From Fodinibius roseus (GTDB taxonomy: Bacteria > Bacteroidota > Rhodothermia > Balneolales > Balneolaceae): a DNA stretch of 64,000 nucleotides. Position 1 is the first letter of the stretch. Every line of letters begins with the position of its first letter. The notes below the pieces were generated by a model, which saw only the letters and a list, made by a program, of their open reading frames with translations, was not told the origin of the DNA and searched no databases. This document shows, piece by piece, positions 8,595 to 16,126 of this stretch. The DNA lies in assembly GCF_900129315.1 (NCBI RefSeq), contig NZ_FQUS01000024.1:1-64000 (forward strand), written 5' to 3'. Made by a program: the position numbers and the translations under genes.

Positions 8595-8847
8595 GTGGTC
8601 ACTCACGTTATGTATCGTAATAAGCGTGGCAAAGTCTATCTTGCTGATCCGGCCAAAGGAAAAAGTGACCTTCCCGAAAAAATATTTTCTGAAACATTGG
8701 TTAAATGCAAAGACGAAAGGTGTATATACCGGTATTGCCCCTTCGACGGTGAAAACCCGTCGTCAAAATATCTGCGGTGAATTGGGGTTGAGAGGGCCGA
8801 ATGCTTTGATGTGGTGGGCTATTGAAAAAAAGAGGCAACTGGTTTAA
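8595..8847 (+). pseudogene. Chimera: C39 exporter fragment joined to HTH fragment
   Basis: The left part (about 8600-8738) is a piece of a C39 peptidase ABC exporter. It parallels 12812-12935 of the live exporter gene: RGKVYLADPAKGKSDLPEK against RGKVYIADPAKGKVALSKN, then a frameshift in an A-run, then YFLKHWLNAKTKGVYTGIA. From GGTATTGC (8731-8738) onward the sequence is the HTH gene instead (GIAPSTVKTRRQNICGELGL and so on to the stop at 8847). The 8-nt string GGTATTGC is present at the matching place in both parents (1914-1921 and 12928-12935). The open frame 8626-8847 (73 codons) lacks the first HTH helices and the peptidase active site, so it is unlikely to function. Confidence 0.8.
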
Positions 8848-9335
8848 AGGCAATGATTTAGCCCAAATAAAGTAAACGCAAGAGGTAAAATACTACTCCT
8901 TTGGGTGTAAAACAACCCCCCTTTGGAGGTATTGACAATAGCGAAAAAAATAGACAACCTGCTAAACAGATGGTGGTTTATGGTTTTTGAGGGGATAGAT
9001 GAAATACCCCGTTTAAACATTGCTTGGTTGATAGTGATAGGGAGCCATCGGGAAAATTAAAAATAACTCATTTGGCTTGCGTTATGGAGCATCTAGTTTC
9101 AAAATACCTGAAGGATATCAACCTTCCCATCTCCAGAAATTATTGCGAGAAGCTCATTGCCTCCCACCCGGATTATCCTTCGATGCTAAGCATTGCCGAT
9201 ACGCTGCAGCGGCTGGGGATCCGTTATAAAACAGCACGCATAGAAAAAGAATATCTTAACAATATAGAATATCCTTACCTACTCTGGCCTGATGAAAACG
9301 GCGGAGAACCAAAGATCGTCAGAGACGAGCAGGAT
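8731..9335 (+). repeat. Long direct repeat, copy 2
   Basis: Partner of 1914-2520, about 6.8 kb away in the same orientation. It covers the HTH 3' end, the conserved non-coding spacer (about 8848-9083) and the 5' end of the live VKOR-thioredoxin gene. Relative to copy 1 it has an insertion of roughly 20 bp near 8971 (TGGTGGTTTATGG). Recombination between the copies would delete or duplicate the first peptide unit. Confidence 0.8.
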
Positions 9336-10766
9336 TTACTTGGCAATGGTACGCAGGCCCCGGATAACACAGAGACCGAAAGGCCCGCCATTGTACTGAA
9401 GGCCGAACCGACTGACACGATTACCGATGAGGAAAACAACCGGCAGCGCTCGCAGGATCGTTTTCTCCGCTTACTAACGGTTGTGCTGGTTGTGGCCGTA
9501 GGCGGACTTATCTTCCTGAATATACTACCCTCATTCACTTGGGTATATACGTCGCTATCACTTACAGCTCTTGCTGGTACGGTTGTTGGATATCTGTTCA
9601 TTGCTAAAGATGTGGGCATCAGCTACAAACCGGTTGAAGCCTTTTGCCGGGCTGGGAAAAAGACCAACTGTGATGCACTGTTGAACTCAGAGGCAGCCCG
9701 GCTGTTCGGAGATAAGGTATCCTTTTCGGATGCCACGGCCAGCTATTTTCTCTTTCAGCTCCTTGCAATTGGGTTCTTATTCCCGCTAGGAGAAGCTTCT
9801 TTTTTATGGATATTAGCTGTATTAAGTGTACTTACCATTCCCATCATCGGCTATTCGCTTTGGTACCAGGCGGTTGAGGCAAAAACTTGGTGCCGGTTGT
9901 GCCTGGTTGTGGATGTGATCCTAACTATCCAGGCAGGGTTTTTCGGCTATTTGTATTATGATAGTCTGGCAGGAACCGGATATCCTACTCCCATCCCCAT
10001 TGCTGTTGCGCTGCTACTTTTTGGGGCTGTTGGCAGTGCTGTGTTGCTGTTGAAACACAAGGTCAAGGTCGATAACCGGTCCGAACAGGCTGAAATCGTG
10101 GCTAACCGTATCAAAAATTCTCCGGAAGTTTTTATGCATTTGCTTCGCCGGGGAAAGCGCGTTGATACTACGCCATTTGAGCAGGAGCTATTCATTGGAA
10201 ATCCTGATGCCACAATAAAAATTCTCATGGCTGCTAGCTTGGGCTGTGGACCCTGTAAGGAAGGATTTGAAAAAGCCCTGCAACTGGTATCTGTATATTC
10301 TTATAATGTAAATCTGACTATTCGATTGCGGACGGGTGGGGGCGGGAATAACAGAGATGTTAAACCTGGCATAGCTTTGTTGGGATATTGGCAACAATAT
10401 ATCCATGGAAAACCGGATGCATCGGAGCGCACCGAACACTTGATCCGGGATTGGTATAAACTAAAGGATCTGGAGGAATTCAGCAGGCAATATCCTGTGG
10501 ATGTGGATATGGACAAAAGAAATAACGGAAGCAGCGATCAGCTGGAAGACCAGCATGCCCAATGGATGGAACGGGAGGATATTTCAGCTACGCCTGCTTT
10601 TTTTATTAATAGTTATCAGCTGCCGAAACAGTATAGCATAGAGGATCTAATGGGCATTTTGCCCTGTCTTACTGATCAGATAAAACGACAAGAAATAAGA
10701 CAAAAGATATTGGAACCAAATAAAAAAATTGTCCCGACTGTTACTGGTGGGGACAACAGGGGTTGA
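9084..10766 (+). CDS. C39-like / VKOR / DsbA-like thioredoxin fusion, unit 2
   Basis: Second disulfide-forming membrane protein, 560 aa from the ATG at 9084. An in-frame TTG at 9024 would add 20 residues, but the ATG aligns with the first residue of the 6261 paralogue and the added part is repeat spacer. Domains run as in unit 1: C39-like N-terminus without the catalytic cysteine (SHPDYPSMLSIADTLQRLGI, 28-47); VKOR with C188/C196 (FCRAGKKTNC) and CRLC at 270-273; thioredoxin with CGPC (388-391) and cis-Pro loop ISATPAFFINS. GC content is higher than in unit 1, and divergence is about as large as between separate orthologues. The precursor 10855 follows after 88 bp. Expected role: oxidising the cysteines of that precursor in the periplasm. 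Confidence 0.9.
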   Translation: MEHLVSKYLKDINLPISRNYCEKLIASHPDYPSMLSIADTLQRLGIRYKTARIEKEYLNNIEYPYLLWPDENGGEPKIVRDEQDLLGNGTQAPDNTETERPAIVLKAEPTDTITDEENNRQRSQDRFLRLLTVVLVVAVGGLIFLNILPSFTWVYTSLSLTALAGTVVGYLFIAKDVGISYKPVEAFCRAGKKTNCDALLNSEAARLFGDKVSFSDATASYFLFQLLAIGFLFPLGEASFLWILAVLSVLTIPIIGYSLWYQAVEAKTWCRLCLVVDVILTIQAGFFGYLYYDSLAGTGYPTPIPIAVALLLFGAVGSAVLLLKHKVKVDNRSEQAEIVANRIKNSPEVFMHLLRRGKRVDTTPFEQELFIGNPDATIKILMAASLGCGPCKEGFEKALQLVSVYSYNVNLTIRLRTGGGGNNRDVKPGIALLGYWQQYIHGKPDASERTEHLIRDWYKLKDLEEFSRQYPVDVDMDKRNNGSSDQLEDQHAQWMEREDISATPAFFINSYQLPKQYSIEDLMGILPCLTDQIKRQEIRQKILEPNKKIVPTVTGGDNRG

Positions 10767-10854
10767 TATGGTTTGTCCCCACTGCTGGGTCGGTATTTCG
10801 ATCGATTTCCCGCGGATAACACAAGCCCAAACTGTTAACTAAACGGAGACCGTT

Positions 10855-11052
10855 ATGAAGAAAGAAAGCTTTAATTTTACCAATTTTGACCCGCTTGATC
10901 GTTCGGAAATGAAAAGACTGATGGCGGGAAGTGGTAATATATATTGTAACACTGGTGGTAATACATGGCCTTGTTATCATGCAACTTTAACTGAATGCAC
11001 TGATATTTGCGCGGATATTGGCTCTTGCGAGGGATGTGCTCAATTTCCTTAA
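10855..11052 (+). CDS. Cys-rich double-glycine-leader peptide precursor 2 (65 aa)
   Basis: A 65-aa peptide starting at an ATG eight bases after a GGAG ribosome-binding-like motif. The leader (residues 1-25) ends LDRSEMKRLMAG, the same GG-type junction as precursor 1, followed by SG. The core of about 40 residues carries six cysteines (31, 40, 48, 52, 58, 61), enough for three disulfides, with Gly, Thr and aromatic residues between them (TGGNTWPCYH). Thr and Ser residues in the core (T33, T37, T44, T46, T49, S57) would be possible glycosylation sites for the transferase at 17401. A perfect 32-bp palindrome 69 bp downstream probably ends most transcripts, leaving limited read-through into the export genes. 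Confidence 0.85.
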   Translation: MKKESFNFTNFDPLDRSEMKRLMAGSGNIYCNTGGNTWPCYHATLTECTDICADIGSCEGCAQFP

Positions 11053-11121
11053 TCACACATCATGCTATAATTTTATATAGCTATTCATAGCAAAGTCTAA
11101 TATAAGTAGTTACTCAATCTG

Positions 11122-11153
11122 TAACCCTCATCCACTGCAGTGGATGAGGGTTA
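11122..11153 (+). terminator. Perfect 32-bp palindrome after precursor 2
   Basis: Positions 11122-11137 and 11138-11153 are exact reverse complements with no spacer; the arm is TAACCCTCATCCACTG. As RNA it forms a stem of about 14 bp with a tetraloop. The tail is AT-rich (TTAAAAGTTTTATG) without a pure T run. Its place between a precursor gene and the exporter genes suggests partial termination, giving abundant precursor mRNA and less transporter mRNA. A palindrome this exact could also be a protein-binding site. Confidence 0.65.
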
Positions 11154-11315
11154 TTAAAAGTTTTATGAGATTACTGCTTAAGATCTGAAAAACTATACAG
11201 CACTTTAATGGTATAAAAAGAATTTACCTAAGACTTAAATTCCTGTTTTGTTAGATGGAAATATTCAAAACGTTGGTCCAGTAGGGTTTGACTAATCATA
11301 TCATTCGGACATCAT
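11154..11315. other. Spacer before the propeller lipoprotein gene
   Basis: AT-rich 160-bp gap after the palindrome. It may hold a second promoter for the propeller-exporter operon, but no motif stands out. Confidence 0.35.
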
Positions 11316-12503
11316 ATGAAACAATGGTTTCTTCTACTTTTTATAATCATCGTTATTTGGGGATGTTCACTTCAAGAAAAGGACCAACTCCCCAAACGGC
11401 TTCAGAAACTGAAAAATCTAACTGTCTATTCGGCGAACGAAAAACCCAGAGAAGTTATATCGTTCAAGAAAAATACTGTTTATGGCGATTCTAAAAAGGT
11501 TTTAATTGGAAGTATGGGTGATATAGCCGTGGATAGTTTGGGGCGGGTTTTTATTGTCGACGTACAAAACCAGGCAATTCATGTCTTTCAACCCGATGGT
11601 CAGTTTATAGCGCAATTTGGAAGAGAAGGCAAGGGGCCAAGTGAATTTGGTTTTATCAAAAGTTTGCAAATCCGTAAGAATCGTTTATACGCCTTTGACT
11701 CTAAGCAACAAAAAGTAAGTATATTTATGCTCGATACACTGGCTGGCGATAAAACAATTTTACTTGCCCAAAATAGAGGGAAGTATCAGGCACTACAGAG
11801 AGCTTATCCCTCGATAGACAAATTATATGTGAGGAATAATAATACCTATGTTGCCGAATTTATCTTAGATAGTTCTCCAAAAAAAATAAAATGGCAAAAT
11901 TTTGAAACAAAAGGCTTGTGTTACCTCTTAGGAAATACTGGGAAAATAGTATCCAAGAAACTGATTGATTTAAAGAAAGCTACACGTACGCTATTTGCCT
12001 GGCCCAATTCGGAAGCGTTATTAGGTTTACACCTGAAACCCTTTTTTGGAAACGCATTGACCGTCCTTTCAAGTGACAATAGTATTTACTGGGCTGGACC
12101 AGATTATTTTTTAATCAAAATTTATAGTCCTGATGGAGCATATCAGGATGCGTTTTATTATCCACATAAGAAAATACCTTTGACAAGAGAATCCGCTATT
12201 GAAGCCGGAATTCGTGATCTATATATCAGGAACATGGAATCCATGGATCTTCCCCGAACCTGGCCGGTTCTTACAGAAATGAAAATCGACGATCAAGACC
12301 GGCTATGGATCGCCACGACGGTAGAAGATATGCATGTTTATGAATGGTGGGTGCTTGAAAATACCGGGGAACTATTAGCAAAATTTAGTTGGTCGCGAAA
12401 AGAACCCATAGAAGAGATTAAAAATGGATACATGTACACACGTGAAACCGTTGAGGAAACCGGCCTGCAGCAGATTATACGGTACCGGATCGAAATGAAT
12501 TAA
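11316..12503 (+). CDS. 6-bladed beta-propeller lipoprotein
   Basis: A 395-aa lipoprotein. The signal peptide is hydrophobic and ends in the lipobox IIWGC-like segment (VIWGCS, Cys17). The mature protein carries NHL-type propeller blades: a clear blade motif is IAVDSLGRVFIVDVQNQAIH, then VFQPDGQFIAQFGREGKGPS, and a late one is MKIDDQDRLWIATTVEDMHV. Proteins of this kind are common in Bacteroidota and Balneolota, often beside peptide-secretion genes, with no fixed function known. It sits 19 bp upstream of the exporter, so it is almost certainly co-transcribed. Possible roles are binding of the mature peptide at the cell surface, immunity or a structural part of the export route; none can be read from sequence. 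Confidence 0.8.
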   Translation: MKQWFLLLFIIIVIWGCSLQEKDQLPKRLQKLKNLTVYSANEKPREVISFKKNTVYGDSKKVLIGSMGDIAVDSLGRVFIVDVQNQAIHVFQPDGQFIAQFGREGKGPSEFGFIKSLQIRKNRLYAFDSKQQKVSIFMLDTLAGDKTILLAQNRGKYQALQRAYPSIDKLYVRNNNTYVAEFILDSSPKKIKWQNFETKGLCYLLGNTGKIVSKKLIDLKKATRTLFAWPNSEALLGLHLKPFFGNALTVLSSDNSIYWAGPDYFLIKIYSPDGAYQDAFYYPHKKIPLTRESAIEAGIRDLYIRNMESMDLPRTWPVLTEMKIDDQDRLWIATTVEDMHVYEWWVLENTGELLAKFSWSRKEPIEEIKNGYMYTRETVEETGLQQIIRYRIEMN

Positions 12504-12522
12504 AATAGCTATATACGTTAAC

Positions 12523-14721
12523 ATGTTTTTTGCGAGTACTTTCAAAACCTACCGTCAGTACGATGCCATGGACTGCGGCCCCACCTGCTTGCGTATGGTG
12601 GCCCGCCATTACGGGCGAAGCTATACGATGGAAACACTACGTAACCGGAGCGGTATCAATCGCGAGGGCGTATCCCTGCTGGGCATCAGCGAAGCGGCTG
12701 AAAGCATCGGTTTCCGTACGGTGGGCGCCAAGATTACCTGGCAGCAGCTGAAGAAGCAGGCTCCGCTACCCTGTATCGTGTACTGGGATCAGGAGCACTT
12801 CGTGGTGGTGTATCGGATTAAGCGTGGCAAAGTATATATAGCCGATCCGGCCAAGGGAAAGGTAGCCTTATCAAAAAATGACTTTCTGCAACATTGGTTG
12901 AATGCAAAGTCGAATGGTGAACGTACCGGTATTGCGCTTTTGTTGCACACCACACCCAAATTTTATGAGTTGGATGATGAAAAATCGGGACAAATAAGTT
13001 TCAGCCTGCTGGCCCGGTATGTCATGCCATACAAAGACCTGTTATTTCAACTGGCGTTGGGGCTGGCGGCCGGCAGCATCCTGCAGCTTATTTTCCCATT
13101 TCTTACCCAAGCGGTGGTAGACATTGGAATCCAAACCCGCGATCTGAATTTTATCTACATTATTCTGGTCGCACAGATCATGCTCTTTGCGGGTCGCACG
13201 GGGGTGGAGTTTATCCGTTCGTGGATTCTGCTGCATATGAGCACACGTATCAATATTTCTATCTTGTCTGATTTTCTGATCAAACTGATGAAGTTGCCGA
13301 TGGCATTTTTTGATACGAAGATGACGGGCGACATTATGCAGCGGATGGAGGATCACCGACGGATCCAGGACTTCCTGACAAATCAGACTCTCAGCACCTT
13401 GTTTTCTATTATGAATTTATTGGTGTTTTCCTTAGTACTGGCCTACTATCACATGCTTATTTTTGTGGTATTTCTGGTCGCCAGCACCCTGTATGTGGGG
13501 TGGGTGCTGTTATTCCTGAAGAAACGCAGGGAACTGGACTACCAGCGGTTCGGTATCTCCTCCAGCGATCAAAGTAAGATTATTCAACTCATTCAGGGTA
13601 TGCAGTCCATTAAGCTTAACACCTGTGAACGCCAAAAACGCTGGGAGTGGGAGCGGCTGCAGGCCCGGCTGTTCCGCTATAAAATAAGAAACCTTTCTCT
13701 GGAACAATATCAACAGGGAGGAGCCTTTTTTATTAATGAGGGCAAGAATATCGGAATTACTTTCCTGGCAGCTGTGGCAGTGGTACAGGGCCAGCTTACC
13801 TTAGGAGCGATGATGGCCATTCAATATATCATCGGACAGCTCAACAGCCCGGTCGAGCAGCTTATCGGTTTTGTTCGATCGACCCAGGATGCCTATCTGA
13901 GTATGGAGCGGCTGAACGAGGTCCATAAGCAGAAAGATGAAGAACCGGTGAAGAAAACCCTAACCCACCAGCTGCCAGAAACCAGAGATCTCACAATAGA
14001 CAATCTGACTTTCACATATCCGGGAGCAGGCAATGAGCCGGTATTAAAGAATATAAACCTGCAGATTCCGGAGGGAAAGACCACGGCGCTGGTCGGCATG
14101 AGTGGATGCGGAAAGACCACGCTGCTGAAACTGCTGCTCAAGTTTTATGATCCCGATAAGGGAAAGATACTGCTGGGTAAACGCAACTTGGATCTAATCA
14201 GCCATCGCGCCTGGCGGCGGCACTGTGGTGTGGTCATGCAAGATGGATATCTGTTTTCTGACGACATCGCCAGTAATATTGCCGTAGGTAAGGAGCAGCC
14301 GGACCTGGAAAAGCTGGAGGAGGCTGTTACGGTTGCAAATATCAGGGATTTCATAGATTCTCTCCCTCTGGGATACAATACCAAAATCGGATCGGAAGGT
14401 AACGGCGTCAGCGAGGGTCAAAAGCAGCGGATTCTCATCGCTCGTGCAGTCTATAAAGAGCCCGAGTTTATCTTTTTTGACGAAGCCACTAACGCCTTGG
14501 ATGCCAATAATGAACGGAAGATTATGAAAAACTTGCAGCATTTTTTTAAAAACCGAACAGTAGTCGTTGTAGCCCACCGCCTCAGTACAGTGAAGAACGC
14601 CGATAATATTGTAGTACTTGATGATGGAATAATAACTGAACAGGGAACCCACAGTGAACTGATCCATTCAGAGGGGGCGTATTTCGATCTGGTGGAGAAT
14701 CAATTGGAGTTAGGCTCGTAG
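12523..14721 (+). CDS. C39 peptidase-containing ABC exporter
   Basis: A 732-aa bacteriocin-type exporter that would cut the leader after its AG/GG end and pump the core out. Residues 1-150 are the C39 peptidase with catalytic C18 in MDCGPTC, H92 in EHFVVVY and D108 in ADPAKG. Residues 165-440 hold six membrane helices. The C-terminal ATPase has Walker A GMSGCGKTT, signature VSEGQKQR, Walker B FIFFDEATNALD and the H-loop VAHRLST. All catalytic parts are intact. It is followed after 5 bp by the HlyD adaptor. A broken piece of a related exporter gene lies at 8600-8738. This is the only live exporter in the locus and would have to serve both precursors. Confidence 0.95.
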   Translation: MFFASTFKTYRQYDAMDCGPTCLRMVARHYGRSYTMETLRNRSGINREGVSLLGISEAAESIGFRTVGAKITWQQLKKQAPLPCIVYWDQEHFVVVYRIKRGKVYIADPAKGKVALSKNDFLQHWLNAKSNGERTGIALLLHTTPKFYELDDEKSGQISFSLLARYVMPYKDLLFQLALGLAAGSILQLIFPFLTQAVVDIGIQTRDLNFIYIILVAQIMLFAGRTGVEFIRSWILLHMSTRINISILSDFLIKLMKLPMAFFDTKMTGDIMQRMEDHRRIQDFLTNQTLSTLFSIMNLLVFSLVLAYYHMLIFVVFLVASTLYVGWVLLFLKKRRELDYQRFGISSSDQSKIIQLIQGMQSIKLNTCERQKRWEWERLQARLFRYKIRNLSLEQYQQGGAFFINEGKNIGITFLAAVAVVQGQLTLGAMMAIQYIIGQLNSPVEQLIGFVRSTQDAYLSMERLNEVHKQKDEEPVKKTLTHQLPETRDLTIDNLTFTYPGAGNEPVLKNINLQIPEGKTTALVGMSGCGKTTLLKLLLKFYDPDKGKILLGKRNLDLISHRAWRRHCGVVMQDGYLFSDDIASNIAVGKEQPDLEKLEEAVTVANIRDFIDSLPLGYNTKIGSEGNGVSEGQKQRILIARAVYKEPEFIFFDEATNALDANNERKIMKNLQHFFKNRTVVVVAHRLSTVKNADNIVVLDDGIITEQGTHSELIHSEGAYFDLVENQLELGS

Positions 14722-14726
14722 TCCAA

Positions 14727-16067
14727 ATGGAAGAACTGACAATAAATAATCCAAGTACAAACGGAGATCCGGAAGCGTCGGAGCATACTGATTGGTCTGA
14801 ATTGGACGTCCGTAGCGCTGAGGTGCAGGAGATCATCGGCCGTCCACCGCACTGGCTGGTGAGATGGGGAATTACTGCCTTTTTCGGAGTGTTGATGCTG
14901 GTTTTGCTGTCGGCCTGGGCGATAAAATACCCGGAAGCTATTAACGCTCCCATACGAGTAACGGCCATTGATGCTCCCAAAACACTTGAAAGTAAAATAA
15001 ATGGTAAACTGGTCCGGTTGCTAATAGAAAATGACCGTCATGTGGAAGAGGGAGAGGTCTTGGCCTGGTTGGAAAGTACCGCCAGTCACCGGCAAATAAT
15101 GGAACTTTCTGCGCAGGTCAACAGCATGCGCACTTGGCTTATTGATGGACAGTTACATCAGTTTAGGGCGGTTCATTTAGATGGTTATTCGGACCTTGGA
15201 GAACTGCAGAACGATTTTCAGAGCTTTGAGCAAACATGGCGTGAGTTTGTTTCGTACCTGCCTGGTGGTTTTTACCATCAGAAACAGGATATCTTGGAGC
15301 AGGAAATGGAATATACCCGTCAACTTCTGGAAAGACTCAGAGAACAGAAGCAAATTCAGGAGGAAGACTACCAACTGGCCCAGCAGGAATACAACAGGCA
15401 AAAAACGTTGGCAGATAAAGGACTGGCAGCTCCTGCGGAGATGGCGAAGGTCGAAAGCAATCTGCTTGGCCGCCGCTTGCCTCTGCAGCAGACTGAGTCT
15501 GCAATCATCAGCAATAAAGCCGATCAAACAGCCAAGCAACAGCAATTGATGGAGCTTGAAAAGCAGATTGCTGAACAGCAAGCTATATTCCTACAGGCAC
15601 TAAACACCCTGAAAAGTACTATAGAGGAATGGAAGGAACAATATCTATTGGAAGCGCCGGTCTCCGGGCAGATAATCTACGCCGGGATTCTACAGGAAAA
15701 TCAGACGCTCAGGACTGGACAAGAGATCTTTTATATCCAGCCTGAGAACACACAATTTTTTGGAGAAATGACGGTTTCTCAGAACTCTTTCGGAAAGATC
15801 CGAGAAGATCAGCGGGTGCTGATTCGTTTTAGCGGCTACCCGCATCAGGAGTTCGGTTCGGTCCCCGGGCGAATTGATTACCTTTCCAGTATCCCAGTCA
15901 GAGATAGCGTTTTTTTTGCTAAAGTCCGCTTTCCTGAGGGATTCTCCACCAACTACGGCAGAGAGCTGACTCCGACTGACGGGATGCGGGGACAGGCAGA
16001 GATCATCACTCAGGACATGCGGTTGTTGGAGCGGGTATATAACAACATTATGAGTCAACTGAAATAA
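14727..16067 (+). CDS. HlyD-family periplasmic adaptor
   Basis: A 446-aa membrane fusion protein linking the exporter to an outer-membrane channel. A cytoplasmic N-terminus (about 45 residues) leads into one membrane helix (about 46-72, WLVRWGITAFFGVLMLVLLS). A first half-lipoyl stretch follows (KINGKLVRLLIENDRHVEEG), then a long Gln/Glu-rich coiled coil (about 185-295), then the second half-lipoyl part (LEAPVSGQIIYAG) and a beta barrel. The start lies 5 bp after the exporter stop, so translation is probably coupled. No TolC-like gene is in the locus; a general one elsewhere would be needed. Confidence 0.9.
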   Translation: MEELTINNPSTNGDPEASEHTDWSELDVRSAEVQEIIGRPPHWLVRWGITAFFGVLMLVLLSAWAIKYPEAINAPIRVTAIDAPKTLESKINGKLVRLLIENDRHVEEGEVLAWLESTASHRQIMELSAQVNSMRTWLIDGQLHQFRAVHLDGYSDLGELQNDFQSFEQTWREFVSYLPGGFYHQKQDILEQEMEYTRQLLERLREQKQIQEEDYQLAQQEYNRQKTLADKGLAAPAEMAKVESNLLGRRLPLQQTESAIISNKADQTAKQQQLMELEKQIAEQQAIFLQALNTLKSTIEEWKEQYLLEAPVSGQIIYAGILQENQTLRTGQEIFYIQPENTQFFGEMTVSQNSFGKIREDQRVLIRFSGYPHQEFGSVPGRIDYLSSIPVRDSVFFAKVRFPEGFSTNYGRELTPTDGMRGQAEIITQDMRLLERVYNNIMSQLK

Positions 16068-16126
16068 TAAAGGCTAACTTGTTGAGTGTAAGAATAACAA
16101 CAGTAGGTTAAAATTTACATCAAAAA

